Part shown: piece after piece, positions 44,113 to 54,800 of the stretch
Position numbering within the stretch: position 1 is the stretch's first letter
Layout: the number at the start of each line of letters is the position of its first letter
Source of the DNA: Granulosicoccus sp045106475
GTDB lineage: Bacteria > Pseudomonadota > Gammaproteobacteria > Granulosicoccales > Granulosicoccaceae
Assembly (NCBI GenBank): GCA_045106475.1
Contig: JBGCEO010000048.1
Location: 1-64,000, forward strand
Reading direction: 5' to 3'
Length of the DNA: 64,000 bases
The notes under the pieces: generated by a model
The model's input: only the letters and a program-made list of their open reading frames with translations
Told to the model about the DNA's origin: nothing
The model's database searches: none
Position numbers and translations under genes: made by a program

Positions 44113-45063
44113 TTGAGCTACTTTCATCAAAATCGGCAGAAGACTGGCACACTTAGTGTGGCCCGTGTAACCATGCTATGTATGGCGACCACTTTGATTG
44201 TGGGATTTTCAGCTCCCAAAACGGTTGTACCTGAAAACTCTCAGGTTTCTGTGGTGCAGAACGACGGGCCGGTGATGTCCGCTGCGAGGCCGGTATTACC
44301 CAATACTGTAAAGAAGATCAGGGTGCCAAACACCAGGCCATCAAGCCTTGCCAGTCATGTCAAACTCGATAGCGTGCTGGGGCGGGTCAGCAGTCGGCGT
44401 TGGTCCAAACCGTCTGCGTATTCCCCGGATCGAGCTATTGCGGATCTCCGCAGCCGAAGCTCCCGGTTTCATGGTGTCGGATTTCCTGAAATTCAGACCC
44501 ATAAAACTGCGGCAGCGAATCGTCCATTATCCAAGTCGACTACGGGGCAGTGGGCTCGCATGATTTCATGGCGAAACTCCGAGGGTGCTCTGAATATCGC
44601 TGAACCGATTGCTCACGTGCGTTGTATGGGGCTCTCGCCTCAAGCAGTGGCCAGGCGAGCGGACAAATACAATGAGCTCATTCTAAGGCTTGCCATGGAG
44701 CACGATATCAGTGCTAGCTTGATAAAAGCGGTTATCACCGAGGAGTCTTGTTTCAACAGAAAGGCACTCTCCCCGGTGGGTGCGCAGGGTCTGATGCAGT
44801 TAATGCCGGATACAGCCAGTTGGCTCAAGGTGCGTGACCCGCTCGACCCCGAAGACAACATACGCGCAGGCGTGAAATATCTGGCGTCACTAAGCAAACA
44901 GTTCGACAGCCTTGAACTAGCACTCGCGGCATACAATGCAGGTCCGGGTAATGTGCGTAAATATGGGGGAGTTCCACCCTTTGCCGAAACCCAAGCCTAT
45001 GTTCGCAAGGTTAAGGCGCATTATCGGCGTTATGTAGCTGCCAGTCGACTCGCCAGTCGCTAG
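44113..45063 (+). CDS. lytic transglycosylase (SLT domain)
   Basis: A 316-residue exported peptidoglycan lyase. The C-terminal SLT domain (about 190-305) has the catalytic Glu in AVITEESCFNRKALSPVGAQGLMQLMPDTA and the DPEDNIRAGVKYLASL, ALAAYNAGPGNV and FAETQAYVRKV motifs typical of family 1 lytic transglycosylases. The N-terminus has a hydrophobic signal or anchor segment (about 20-35) and a low-complexity basic region (about 50-160). The frame begins at a TTG (44113); GTG 44158 and ATG 44173 are plausible internal starts, and none has a strong ribosome site. Confidence 0.82.
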   Translation: MSYFHQNRQKTGTLSVARVTMLCMATTLIVGFSAPKTVVPENSQVSVVQNDGPVMSAARPVLPNTVKKIRVPNTRPSSLASHVKLDSVLGRVSSRRWSKPSAYSPDRAIADLRSRSSRFHGVGFPEIQTHKTAAANRPLSKSTTGQWARMISWRNSEGALNIAEPIAHVRCMGLSPQAVARRADKYNELILRLAMEHDISASLIKAVITEESCFNRKALSPVGAQGLMQLMPDTASWLKVRDPLDPEDNIRAGVKYLASLSKQFDSLELALAAYNAGPGNVRKYGGVPPFAETQAYVRKVKAHYRRYVAASRLASR

Positions 45064-45161
45064 ACATTGTCATCCGCGGTGATGCTGATGCGGCTTCACC
45101 TATCCTGAGTGGTAGGTAAAACTGTTAAACTACCCGTCTTTGACTTTCTAGTTTGCCCCCC

Positions 45162-46091
45162 ATGAATGCCCTATCCATCGCAGGTCTAACCAAGACCTAT
45201 GGTCTAGATGTGCATGCTCTCAGGGGTATCGATCTGATGGTACCCCAAGGCGATTTCTTTGCTCTGTTAGGCCCCAATGGTGCTGGCAAATCTACTGCCA
45301 TTGGTATCATTTGTTCGCTTGTTAATAAGACATCCGGATCGGTATCGGTTTTTGGTCATGATATCGATCGTGAGAAGGAAGCAGCCAAGGCAAGCATCGG
45401 CCTGGTGCCTCAGGAATTCAATTTCAATGGTTTCGAACCTGTACTGGCAACCATCTTGAATGTGGCTGGGTACAACGGCATCAGGCGCGAGGAGGCTTTA
45501 CGCAGGGCTGAGTACTATTTACGGAAGCTGGATTTATGGGATAAGCGCAAGACGCCAGCGCGTGAATTGTCAGGCGGGATGAAAAGACGGTTGATGATTG
45601 CAAGGGCGTTGGTTCATGAGCCTAAGCTGCTAATTCTCGACGAACCAACGGCAGGTGTTGATTTAGAGATAAGGCGCTCGATGTGGGAATTTCTGACAGA
45701 GCTCAACCAACAGCATGGCACTACCATCATTCTAACGACCCATTATCTGGAAGAGGCCGAGGCACTATGCCGAAATGTTGCCATCATTGATGGGGGCGAA
45801 ATTATAGAGCAGGGCGCTGTCTCACAATTGCTTAGTCGAACAATGATGGAAACTTTCGTATTGGACGCTAAGGGGCACAGCGGCGATTTACCTGTGCTCA
45901 GTCCCTACCAGCTTCGATTTATTGATCAGGAGCGCTTAGAGGCTGATGTGCCACAAGGCCACACAATTAATGTCTTGTTTGAGCAACTGACCGCGGCTGG
46001 TATCGATGTAAGTAGTATGCGCAACAAGACCAATCGTCTCGAAGAATTTTTCTTGCGCTTGGTGCAGGGTGGATCAAAGGACAATACATGA
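45162..46091 (+). CDS. yadG: ABC transporter ATP-binding protein, YadG-like
   Basis: A 309-residue ABC ATPase closely resembling E. coli YadG. Motifs are LTKTYGLDVHALRGIDL, Walker A GPNGAGKST, the GLVPQEFNFNGFEPV Q-loop region, signature LSGGMKRRLMIARALVHEPKLLILDEP (with Walker B) and THYLEEAEALCRNVAIID. I use the ATG at 45162; a TTG at 45153 is an alternative. The stop overlaps the yadH start. Together they form a bacterial ABC-2-type exporter whose substrate is not known. Confidence 0.9.
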   Translation: MNALSIAGLTKTYGLDVHALRGIDLMVPQGDFFALLGPNGAGKSTAIGIICSLVNKTSGSVSVFGHDIDREKEAAKASIGLVPQEFNFNGFEPVLATILNVAGYNGIRREEALRRAEYYLRKLDLWDKRKTPARELSGGMKRRLMIARALVHEPKLLILDEPTAGVDLEIRRSMWEFLTELNQQHGTTIILTTHYLEEAEALCRNVAIIDGGEIIEQGAVSQLLSRTMMETFVLDAKGHSGDLPVLSPYQLRFIDQERLEADVPQGHTINVLFEQLTAAGIDVSSMRNKTNRLEEFFLRLVQGGSKDNT

Positions 46092-46936
46092 GTGCCAAAA
46101 ATGTGAGTCCACTATCTCAGGCTTCAACAAAGTCAGGCGAGCAAACTGAGCCCGAAAAGCTTGATTTGGTTGCCATCAATCGGGTGGCTTGCCAGACCAT
46201 AGTCAGAAAGGAAATACGCCGTTTTGCACGTATCTGGGTGCAAACCATCGTGCCACCATCGATCAATGCAGTTCTATATATGCTGATCTTCGGTAGCTTG
46301 ATTGGTTCGAAGATTAGCGATATGGGTGGTTTTCGTTACATCGACTTCATCGTACCCGGGATTATCATGATGGCCGTTATCATCAATTCATATTCGAATG
46401 TTGTCAGCTCATTCTTCAGTTCGAAGATGCAAAACTACATTGAGGAGTTGCTTGTTTCGCCGGTCAGTAACCTGACTATTGTCATTGGTTATGTAACAGG
46501 CGGGATGGCTCGTGGACTACTAGTTGGATCCTTGGTTGCCACGGTATCGCTGTTCTTTTCTGATATACGCCCTGTTCATCCGTTTGTGACAATTGCTGTG
46601 GCGGTGCTGACTTCCATGATGTTCTCCCTTGGAGGGTTAATCAATGCCGTTTTCGCAAAGTCTTTTGACGATATATCCATTGTCCCAAATTTTATTCTCA
46701 CGCCACTCACCTACCTTGGTGGCGTATTCTATTCCATAAGTATGTTGCCTCCATTCTGGCAGGTCGTGTCTCAGTTAAATCCAGTGCTATATATGATCAA
46801 CGGTTTTCGATACGGCATTCTGGGTGCCAGTGACATATCTATATGGATTAGTTTTGGCGTTATTATATTTTTTATAGTGTTATTGGGTACTATTGCCATG
46901 ACATTGCTTAATCGAGGCATTGGCATCAAGCATTAA
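46088..46936 (+). CDS. yadH: ABC-2 type permease, YadH-like
   Basis: A 282-residue inner-membrane permease with six predicted helices and a polar N-terminus of about 35 residues. The ABC-2 motifs are ETRRFARIWVQTIVPPSINAVLYMLIFGSLIG-like, then FIVPGIIMMAVIINSYSNVVSSFFSSKMQNYIEELLVSPVSN and PLTYLGGVFYSISMLPPFWQVVSQLNPVLYMINGFRYG. This matches E. coli YadH. The ATG overlaps the stop of yadG. It is the membrane half of the YadGH exporter. Confidence 0.9.
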   Translation: MSAKNVSPLSQASTKSGEQTEPEKLDLVAINRVACQTIVRKEIRRFARIWVQTIVPPSINAVLYMLIFGSLIGSKISDMGGFRYIDFIVPGIIMMAVIINSYSNVVSSFFSSKMQNYIEELLVSPVSNLTIVIGYVTGGMARGLLVGSLVATVSLFFSDIRPVHPFVTIAVAVLTSMMFSLGGLINAVFAKSFDDISIVPNFILTPLTYLGGVFYSISMLPPFWQVVSQLNPVLYMINGFRYGILGASDISIWISFGVIIFFIVLLGTIAMTLLNRGIGIKH

Positions 46937-46998
46937 TGGTTGCCTGCTCGAAACTAACCTATATTTCGGTTGCAACTTACGACTAACGGGCGACAAAT

Positions 46999-47820
46999 AT
47001 GTCAACGGCACAGAAAATTCAGAAACTCACAATGGCAGAGCAGGCAGATCGTCATTTGCTGTATCAGGCCTCTGTTCAGAACCCCGATTTCGAACTTGAC
47101 TTCATCGACGATACATTCAAGAGTATTCGAGGAAGAAAACCGGCATCGATGCGAGAGGATTTTGCCGGTACCTCCATATCGTCGTGTCGTTGGGTAAAAA
47201 GACGCCGAACCAACACCGCAGTGGCTGTTGATTTTGATCCGGAAGTGCTGGCGTGGAGTAAGGCCAATAATATTCCCAAACTTACCACGGAGCAGCAACA
47301 GCGTATCGAGCTGATTGAAGACGACGTCCTGAATGTAAGCACCGAGAAGGTTGAAGTATTGCAAGCCTATAACTTCAGCTACTGGTTTTTTCAGGAGAGA
47401 GCCACCATGCTGCGTTATTTTAAACGATGTCGCGAAGCTCTACTGGATGATGGTCTGTTGTTTCTTGATGTTTTTGGCGGGTCGGAATGCTACCAAACCC
47501 AGAAAGAGAAACGTAAGGTTGATGGCTTCAAGTACATTTGGGAACAAGCCGAATTCAATGCAATTACCAACGAGCTAAAGTGCCACATTCATTTTCACTT
47601 TCCTGACAAATCCAAAATCAAAAAAGCGTTCAGCTACACCTGGAGAGTATGGGGTGCGCGTGAGTTACGCGAGATTTTGGCAGAGGCCGGTTTTAGCGAA
47701 TCTATCGTCTACCGACAGAAGTTTGATCCTAAAACTGACGAAGCGCTGGATGATTACATCGCGACTGATGAAGCTGAAGATTATGCATGTTGGCTTGGTT
47801 ACATTATCGCCAAGCCTTGA
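46999..47820 (+). CDS. class I SAM-dependent methyltransferase
   Basis: A 273-residue methyltransferase of the Rossmann class I type. After an N-terminal helix (about 10-35) comes the SAM-binding region, although its first loop is unusual: MREDFAGTSISSCRWVKRR with AVAVDFDPEVLAWSK as the acidic strand-2 motif and IELIEDDVLN after it. Later parts include CREALLDDGLLFLDVFGG and a C-terminal FSYTWRVWGARELREILAEAGF segment. The substrate is not identifiable. It follows yadH by about 60 bases and may be in the same transcript. Confidence 0.8.
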   Translation: MSTAQKIQKLTMAEQADRHLLYQASVQNPDFELDFIDDTFKSIRGRKPASMREDFAGTSISSCRWVKRRRTNTAVAVDFDPEVLAWSKANNIPKLTTEQQQRIELIEDDVLNVSTEKVEVLQAYNFSYWFFQERATMLRYFKRCREALLDDGLLFLDVFGGSECYQTQKEKRKVDGFKYIWEQAEFNAITNELKCHIHFHFPDKSKIKKAFSYTWRVWGARELREILAEAGFSESIVYRQKFDPKTDEALDDYIATDEAEDYACWLGYIIAKP

Positions 47821-47832
47821 GTTAAAGCTAGC

Positions 47833-49158
47833 TTAAGCGAAAATCAAAAGCACTCGCGCGCCTCCTTCCGGGGCGTGTTGCAGCTTCAATTGCCCGCCAT
47901 AGCTCTCCATCAGTTGTTGGCTTGCCGCCAATCCCATGCCGGTGCCGGGTGCCTGACTGTCAGCTCGCACACCGCGTTGAGTGAGTTGGCTTAGTTGACC
48001 TGCAGGAAATCCGGGACCATCATCATCGATGGATAAGCATTGCTTATCTGAATCGACGCTGACGATAATGTTTTGCGCTCCATATTTGCAGGAGTTTTCC
48101 AGGACGTTGCCCAATACTTCATACAGATCCGCCTCATCAACACGAACCTGGAATGATCGGTCTACTTCGCTGCTAAACGATACGTTTGGAGAGTTGTATA
48201 GCTTTCTCAAGGATGTCGCTATTCTTTCGATGATGGGGCTAACTGTGATAGCAGGGGCCAGATAGCGAGGACTGCGGATAGTGGCTCTTTGAGAATGGCG
48301 ATCAATCGTGGTTCGCATCAGTCTGGTTTGCGCCAGAATAGTTGCCTCGTGTTCTGAGTTGCTTTGGCCGGCGAGGTTTTGTAGCACCGATAAAGGCGTT
48401 TTTAGACTGTGAGCAAGATCATCGAGCAGATGTCGGTATTGAGCATGGCGTTCTCTCTCGGAGCGTAACAACGCGTTCAAGCCCATTGTCATAGCTGATA
48501 GTTCTTTGGGTACCTCATCGCTGACAATGTCTCTCTCTCCTCTCTCAATGGCTGCCACTTGCTCGCCTATTTGATGCAGTGGTTTGAGCGAATACCTTAA
48601 AACGAACAATTGTACGATCAGTAGCAGGACTGCTGATCCAAGTAACGTGGCCCAAAGACTTTGATCAAAACGGCGCAGCTGTTTGATCAGTGCGTCTGCC
48701 TCGTCGACGACATGAACTATGAAGGGTAACTCCTCTCCGTTATCGAACTGCCAGGCTGTGGCTAGCTGTAATCGGTGCAAAGGTTGTTTACCACCTTCAT
48801 CCGTGGTTTCAAATAACCAATCGCCAATAGGGCGTAGTTTGATGTCGGGTAGCCAGTTTGACGTCGACTTGCTCTGCCAGAGACGCGTGCCATCGCTGGC
48901 GACCAGTTCGGCATACAGACCTGCGGTGCTTTGATTTAAACGTTGATCAGGCAACTCGAGAGTATTGACTAACAGGCTTGCGTCATCAGTTATTTCAGTC
49001 GCTCCCAAGATGCCGTATATGAGGCCTTGCATGCGATCAAACCGCGCTGTGTTTGCACGTTGATGTACAGAGTAGGACACGGATAGTGCCACTAGAACAA
49101 CGAAAATGGCCAGCACAATGGATGAACCGATGGTTAGCCTTGACTTAATCGACTGCAC
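47833..49158 (-). CDS. sensor histidine kinase, PhoQ-like
   Basis: A 441-residue membrane histidine kinase. It has two transmembrane helices (about 12-33 and 168-189) around a periplasmic sensor domain of about 135 residues, a HAMP region, and a HisKA domain with phosphoacceptor H250 (DDLAHSLKTPL). A HATPase domain follows, with N box LGNVLENSCKYGA, G1 box DDDGPGFP and G2 box GTGMGLAAS. The sequence and the partner next to it are PhoQ-like, a class that in enterics senses divalent cations, pH and antimicrobial peptides. The sensor domain does not show the acidic cluster clearly, so the signal is not inferred. Confidence 0.86.
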   Translation of the reverse strand: MQSIKSRLTIGSSIVLAIFVVLVALSVSYSVHQRANTARFDRMQGLIYGILGATEITDDASLLVNTLELPDQRLNQSTAGLYAELVASDGTRLWQSKSTSNWLPDIKLRPIGDWLFETTDEGGKQPLHRLQLATAWQFDNGEELPFIVHVVDEADALIKQLRRFDQSLWATLLGSAVLLLIVQLFVLRYSLKPLHQIGEQVAAIERGERDIVSDEVPKELSAMTMGLNALLRSERERHAQYRHLLDDLAHSLKTPLSVLQNLAGQSNSEHEATILAQTRLMRTTIDRHSQRATIRSPRYLAPAITVSPIIERIATSLRKLYNSPNVSFSSEVDRSFQVRVDEADLYEVLGNVLENSCKYGAQNIIVSVDSDKQCLSIDDDGPGFPAGQLSQLTQRGVRADSQAPGTGMGLAASQQLMESYGGQLKLQHAPEGGARVLLIFA

Positions 49159-49164
49159 GACAAG

Positions 49165-49905
49165 CTAACTCGATTCGGGGTCGGTTTTATGATGCGAATC
49201 TATATGCTCGTTGTCAGTAGTACTGTCTTGAAGCCTGTCCAGAGCCAGTCGATAGCCTCTTCCTCGCAGAGTCTCAATGGGCTGAAGGGTTTTGTCGGCA
49301 TCGAGCTTTTGCCGAAGTCTTCGAATGAATACCTCAAGCACGTTAGGGTCGCGATCCGTATCCTCATCATAGAGATGATCGAGCAGGGTTGATTTACTGA
49401 TCACTTGCCCGCCCTGTGTGGCAAGGTATACCAGCAGGCGATATTCATAAGCTGTCAGTTCTATTGCTTTGTCATCGACGCGTACTTGCTGCGCCCGGGT
49501 ATCAATACTCATGCGATCAAACTGCATGACCGAATCTGTCCATCCGCCGGTTCTACGCAGCAATGCCCGAATTCGTGCCTGTAGTTCTTCCAGATGAAAC
49601 GGTTTGGTTAGATAGTCATCAGCGCCAGCTTCCAGCCCATCTACCTTGTCTTGCCATCGATCTCTGGCCGTGAGAATCAGAACCGGATAGCTTTTGTCCC
49701 GCTTGCGTAGTTCCTTGATCAGTGACAAGCCGTCCAGACCAGGTAAACCCAGATCTATTATTGCCAGATCCAACGGCATGTTAAGCGCGAGATACAAACC
49801 TTCTGTGCCATCGGTTGCTTCATCTATGGCATAGCCTTGCTCACGCATAGCGCCAACTAGTTGTTGTCTTAGGGCTGGATCATCCTCGACGATTAGAGTG
49901 CGCAT
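49165..49905 (-). CDS. response regulator, PhoP/OmpR family
   Basis: A 246-residue OmpR-family regulator. The receiver domain has the acid pocket at E7-D8-D9, phosphoacceptor D51 (IIDLGLPGLDG) and the conserved Lys in ADDYLTKPF. The winged-helix DNA-binding domain covers about 125-220 (ELTAYEYRLLVYLA, DPNVLEVFIRRLRQKL, ETLRGRGYRL). A short polar tail follows. It is separated from the kinase by six bases and overlaps or abuts the PepSY-like gene upstream, so the three are co-transcribed. It is closest to PhoP by sequence pattern. Confidence 0.92.
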   Translation of the reverse strand: MRTLIVEDDPALRQQLVGAMREQGYAIDEATDGTEGLYLALNMPLDLAIIDLGLPGLDGLSLIKELRKRDKSYPVLILTARDRWQDKVDGLEAGADDYLTKPFHLEELQARIRALLRRTGGWTDSVMQFDRMSIDTRAQQVRVDDKAIELTAYEYRLLVYLATQGGQVISKSTLLDHLYDEDTDRDPNVLEVFIRRLRQKLDADKTLQPIETLRGRGYRLALDRLQDSTTDNEHIDSHHKTDPESS

Positions 49906-49906
49906 C

Positions 49907-50197
49907 TTAACGGCGTTGTTTTACGCGGATGACACGAACCCGACCTTCGCTCAACACTTTCACCGCGTAGACAGTTTGCCCATCCTTGTTTTTTACGGTT
50001 TTCACGCCAAGCACTTTGCCTGTCGCACCGCTTTGTTGTAGAGCGATTTCTATGGCCTGCTCCCGGTTGGCGGCGTCGATGGCATAAGCGGTGTTGGACA
50101 CGAGAGAGAGAACGAGCATTACCAGTAATATCAGCCCCGGCAAGCGGATGCAGTTCTGGGCACTCACAGTGCTAGGGCGATATTCTGGTAATTTCAT
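49907..50197 (-). CDS. PepSY-like small exported protein
   Basis: A 96-residue protein with an N-terminal hydrophobic segment (about residues 20-40), probably a signal peptide or anchor, ending ...TAYAIDA. The mature region has the PepSY-like pattern: REQAIEIALQQSGATGKVLGVKTVKNKDGQTVYAVKVLSEGRVRVIRV. PepSY domains are often paired with PhoPQ-type systems and metalloprotease inhibition; here one lies directly upstream of the response regulator gene with one intervening base. A periplasmic modulator role is possible but not shown. Confidence 0.8.
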   Translation of the reverse strand: MKLPEYRPSTVSAQNCIRLPGLILLVMLVLSLVSNTAYAIDAANREQAIEIALQQSGATGKVLGVKTVKNKDGQTVYAVKVLSEGRVRVIRVKQRR

Positions 50198-50201
50198 TTT
50201 T

Positions 50202-50855
50202 TTATCGGCGAGCTGGTGCTACGGATACTTGGAGTTCCAGTCGATTCCCTGGATCACGAGGGAGTCGGGTAGTGAAGATGCGACCTTTGTATCGGTACGT
50301 GACATTGTAGTGCTGCAGTCGTTGTTCGCTTCGAGATTCAACAACACGCTTGCAGCGCTCCACCGGTCGAGTTTCATAGATGGGGCGCGATTGCGTATGA
50401 CGGGTGGATCGTTCGGCACGACGGTGCCGTTTTATATCACCTCGTGCTTCACTGCCAATTGCGCCTCCAATAATAGCGCCAGCGACGGTGGCACCTGCTC
50501 TCGAACTGCGGCTATGGCCACGACCAAGCTGATTACCGATCACACCGCCAATGACGCTGCCTACCAGTGCGCTCCCGTTTGAACCGCCATTGCGGCGGTG
50601 GCCTCCGTAGGTGTTGTGGCCACTGGTCTCGTAGCCAACGATATGTTCTTGTTGTTCCGTCCAGCACTCCTGTCGGGGTTCGCGAAGCCGAATTTCCTTG
50701 TAAACGGGTTTTACGTCAATCACCTTTGCATATTCAGTGAATCGTTCTGTGGCCACTCTTCTATCCGAGGCCGTTGCCATACTGCTTGTTCCCAAGATGA
50801 TACCTATCAAGCTGGCGACGGTGACTACCTTTCTGATTTTCAATTGCTGTTTCAT
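50202..50855 (-). CDS. glycine-zipper 2TM domain protein
   Basis: A 217-residue exported protein. A signal peptide (MKQQLKIRKVVTVASLIGIILGTSSMATAS) precedes a polar region, a His/Gly-rich patch and the glycine-zipper domain (GSVIGGVIGNQLGRG and GATVAGAIIGGAIGSEARG), which can insert in the membrane as two helices. The C-terminal part is basic and strand-like. I chose the ATG at 50855 because a GGGAG ribosome site lies just upstream; the frame is open to 50948 without one. It sits immediately upstream of the PepSY-like gene. It resembles small SlyB/glycine-zipper lipoprotein-like proteins but lacks a lipobox. Confidence 0.82.
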   Translation of the reverse strand: MKQQLKIRKVVTVASLIGIILGTSSMATASDRRVATERFTEYAKVIDVKPVYKEIRLREPRQECWTEQQEHIVGYETSGHNTYGGHRRNGGSNGSALVGSVIGGVIGNQLGRGHSRSSRAGATVAGAIIGGAIGSEARGDIKRHRRAERSTRHTQSRPIYETRPVERCKRVVESRSEQRLQHYNVTYRYKGRIFTTRLPRDPGNRLELQVSVAPARR

Positions 50856-51028
50856 GTTTACTCCCGCTGGATTCCGAGTGACATTGCCGTCACGTTGGAA
50901 GCTACCGTAAACCCGTGGCGCTGAACCTTGACTGAATAGCGGGTCCATACTGTTGATCTCGCCTATTTATCAAGCGTTTTGCAGGGTATTTCACAATCTC
51001 GATGTATGGGTACAGTCGAGTATGTGAG

Positions 51029-51724
51029 CTATTGCGAAACAGCAGCGTTACCTGATTCAATTGTAGAACTTTGTTTGTCCTCAAGAGGCAGGATGCGAGT
51101 CAATAAACCAAATCGCGGATTGTCTATGTAATGTAATTCACGGCTACGCATTTTGCGGCTTTGTGATAATCGATAGCTTTGCTGCGTATCTGCATCGGTG
51201 AACACCAGAGATGCTTCCATGTGCAAGAATCGGCCTAGACGAACTTTGATACTGCCATTGACTGTAGTTGTATTGATCATTCTGGGGCGATCCGGTGTGG
51301 CTTCAGCGGAGGCCGGGATGAAATTGTCATAGGGTTTAATGTCATCAGGTAGATACAATGGCATGCTGGCACCTAGGCTGATTTGAATCGGAATGGCTGT
51401 GTTTTCGTCAAGACCTGGTTGGCGCCAGGCAAAATGTCTGAGCACGCGGTAACGGCCAGACTTAGCGATTGATGTAGCGTTGTCACTCAGGGTCAAGCCA
51501 TCGCTAACCGTTTTAAATCCAGCAGCCAGAGCAGCTTCGCTATCCAAACGCAGTGGGCGCCCCTGCTTTGGATAATAGAGGCCGCCGCTATTACTCTCCT
51601 TTCCGGCTATGGTTTCGAACAACACCACTTCGATCAAGTAGTCACGCGCATGAGCTGATCCTGTTAGTCCAACAAGCAACAGCGCGACAAACCAGGTAAT
51701 TCTGTGTGTTAGTGGGTTGATCAT
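51029..51724 (-). CDS. csiV: CsiV family protein
   Basis: A 231-residue exported protein of the CsiV family. The signal peptide is near residues 1-27 (ending SAHA). The start of the mature part, RDYLIEVVLFET, and the later LRHFAWRQPGLDENTAIPIQI and GSIKVRLGRFLHMEASLVF segments are characteristic. Members are periplasmic and often encoded next to mfd, as here (about 85 bases downstream of it on the same strand). In Vibrio CsiV works with the LpoA/PBP1A-related cell-wall response to D-amino acids; the role in this organism is inferred from family membership. Confidence 0.82.
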   Translation of the reverse strand: MINPLTHRITWFVALLLVGLTGSAHARDYLIEVVLFETIAGKESNSGGLYYPKQGRPLRLDSEAALAAGFKTVSDGLTLSDNATSIAKSGRYRVLRHFAWRQPGLDENTAIPIQISLGASMPLYLPDDIKPYDNFIPASAEATPDRPRMINTTTVNGSIKVRLGRFLHMEASLVFTDADTQQSYRLSQSRKMRSRELHYIDNPRFGLLTRILPLEDKQSSTIESGNAAVSQ

Positions 51725-51809
51725 AGGTATCTCATGTTGGTTTAGAACGCCTGCACCAGCAACTTAGCGCTGGAAACAGGGTAGCTAATTGCGGCCCTTT
51801 GGCAAAGCA

Positions 51810-54800
51810 TCAGGCAGCCTGGGGTAATGCCAGCGAATCAAGTAACTGGTCAACAAAATCCTGAGCGTCGCTGGTTTGCTCGAAGTTCTTTATGATTCTA
51901 AGAACCTGCTTGCCATCAAAGCGATAGATCTTGCTATCGCGTTGCAGTATCTGTATCAAAGCCATGGGATCGATCTTCGGTTCAGTTGCAAACACAATTC
52001 TTCCGCCGCCCGCATTTAGCTCCAGACGCTCTATCCCCAAGGCTTCACAGCGCATGCGCAGCCGCATGACATCGAATAGCCTATCTGTTTGAGGGGGTAA
52101 CAGCCCAAATCTGTCAATCAGCTCTATTTTAAGTTCACGTAAAGCTTCATTGCTTTGGGCGTTTGCGATTCGCTTGTAGAGAATCAGCCTTTGATGCACA
52201 TCGGGCACGTAATCTTCAGGCAGCAGGGCAGGCACACCCAGATCGACTTCGGTACCGTGTGCCAGTGGTTTGTCATAGTCAGGTATTTTGCCTTCTTTGA
52301 GCGCCTGGACCGCCCGCGTTAGCAACTCACTGTAGAGCGTGAAACCGATCTCCTGTATCTGGCCGCTCTGACCCTCACCAAGCAGTTCGCCTGCGCCGCG
52401 AATTTCCAGATCGTGCGTCGCCAGGGTAAATCCGACACCAAGGTCCTCTAGAGATTCGATAGCTTGAAGGCGTTTCTCGGCATCGCCCGTCATGGACCCT
52501 TTGGGCGGCGTTATCAAGTAGGCATAGGCGCGGTGGTGGGAACGTCCGACGCGACCTCGCAGCTGATGCAATTGAGCCAGACCCAGTTTGTCAGCACGGT
52601 TAATTAATATCGTGTTAGCGCTTGGGATGTCGATACCACTTTCAATGATGGTAGTGCTTACCAGGATGTTGAAGCGCTGGTGGTAGAAATCGCTCATTAC
52701 CTGCTCAAGATCACTTTCGCGCATCTGTCCGTGAGCAAAGTTGACTCGAGCGCCTGGCACTATTCGCTCAAGATCTTCGACGATGCGTTCAATGGTCTGA
52801 ACCTCATTATGTAGAAAATAGACTTGCCCACCACGAGCTAATTCTCGTTCACATGCCTCGCGTATCTGCACATCAGACCATTCCCCGACGAAGGTTTTGA
52901 TGGCATGACGATGCTGAGGTGGCGTAGCGATGATCGACAGGTCGCGCATACCCGCCAGGCCCATGTTCAATGTTCGGGGAATAGGTGTGGCGGTAAGAGT
53001 AACAATGTCCACTTCTGCACGCAGTGCTTTCATATGCTCCTTGTGCCGCACGCCAAATCGATGCTCCTCATCAATGATAACCAGTCCCAGGTTGTGGTAC
53101 TTGATATCCTTGCTCAACAGCTTGTGCGTACCGATGACAATATCAATGCCACCGGATGCAAGACGGGCCAGAATATCTTTTTGCTCCTTGGCTGTTTCAA
53201 AGCGGGACAGCGCTTCTATTTGCACGGGCCAGTCAGCAAAACGATCGAGGAAATTCTGATGATGCTGCTTGGCCAGTAGCGTTGTTGGTACCAATACAGC
53301 AACCTGCTTGCCTGCGTCGACGGCAACGAACGCTGCTCGCATCGCCACCTCGGTTTTGCCAAATCCGACATCGCCGCAAACGACTCGATCAGTGGGGCGC
53401 TCTGAGCGAAGATCTTCTACAACTGCATCTATGGCAGAGAGTTGGTCGGGAGTTTCTTCGAATGGAAAGGCTGCGCTGAAAAGCGAGTAATTGTCTGAAT
53501 CTGCAGGAAACGCAAAACCCTTACGTGCAGCACGACGGGCGTGTATCTCCAACAATTCCGCAGCAACATCATAGGCTTTTTCCGCAGCTTTTCTGCGTAC
53601 TTTCTGCCAGGTATCGGTACCCAGTTTGTGCAAGGGAGCGCTCTCTTCGCTGGCCCCGGCGTATCGACTTATCAGGTGAAGTGACGCTACAGGTACGTAA
53701 AGTTTGTCATCACCGGCGTAGTGGATTGTCAGGTATTCATTGTTGACTTCACCAACTGCCAGGGTGGTTAGCCCCTGGTAGCGACCAACCCCATGATCGA
53801 TATGGACAACAGGCGCACCCATACTCAGATCGGTGAGGTTCGAAATGATCGCTTCCGAATCACGGGTGGGTCTGCGTCTTTCACGGCGTTTGATGCGACC
53901 TGAGCCCAGCTGGTTTTCGGTGATCATCGCCACGCGAGCTTCAGGTAAGTGCAGCCCACGGTCCAGTGATGCTGTGGTTAGGCACAAAGCCCGGTCGCTG
54001 GCCAAAAACTCCTGCCAGCTATCAACCGTTTCGGGGGTGAGACGGTTACCAACAAGTTGATCAAGTAAGGCTTCTCGGCGCCCGGTAGACTCCGCAACAA
54101 ACAGTACGCGACCTGGAAACTTGCCTAGAAAATCCTGCACAGCTCCCATAGGACGTTCGCTACGGGCGTCAATGGGAAAAAGTCCCGGTGTCTCTGTATT
54201 CAGGTTTAATGCAGCGGTTTCTGGTTTCTCGATTTCATAACGCTGTGTGCGAATTGTGCTCTTCAGCGCGAGCTGCTCAGCTATCTCATCAGCGCTTAAA
54301 TAGATTTCATTCGGGCTCAGGATTGGTCTTTCGACATCATGGCGCCTTTGTTCATAACGCTCGCCAGTGTTCATTTCGAATTGCTGCATGGCTTGATCTG
54401 CGCTATCGAGCATGACGAAATTGGCAGAATCGGGTAGGTAGTCGAACAGCTGGCTGGTTTGCTCGAAGAACAGGGGCATGTAATATTCGATGCCTGACGG
54501 TGCACGGCCTTCACTGACTTCTCTATAGATGGGAGTATTCTTGCTCTCCGCTGCAAAGCTATTGCGGTATTGTCGACGAAACAGACCTATGCCTTGCTCA
54601 TTGAGCGGGAACTCATGGGCTGGCAATAACTCTATTTGTTTTGCCTTGTCCAATCCGCGTTGCGTATCCGCATCAAAGCTGCGAATTGTCTCTATTTCAT
54701 CATCGAAAAATTCGACTCGGTAAGGGTGGCCACTGCTCATTGGAAACAAATCGAGGATCGAACCACGAACTGCAAATTCTCCGTGCTCTTCGACCTGGCT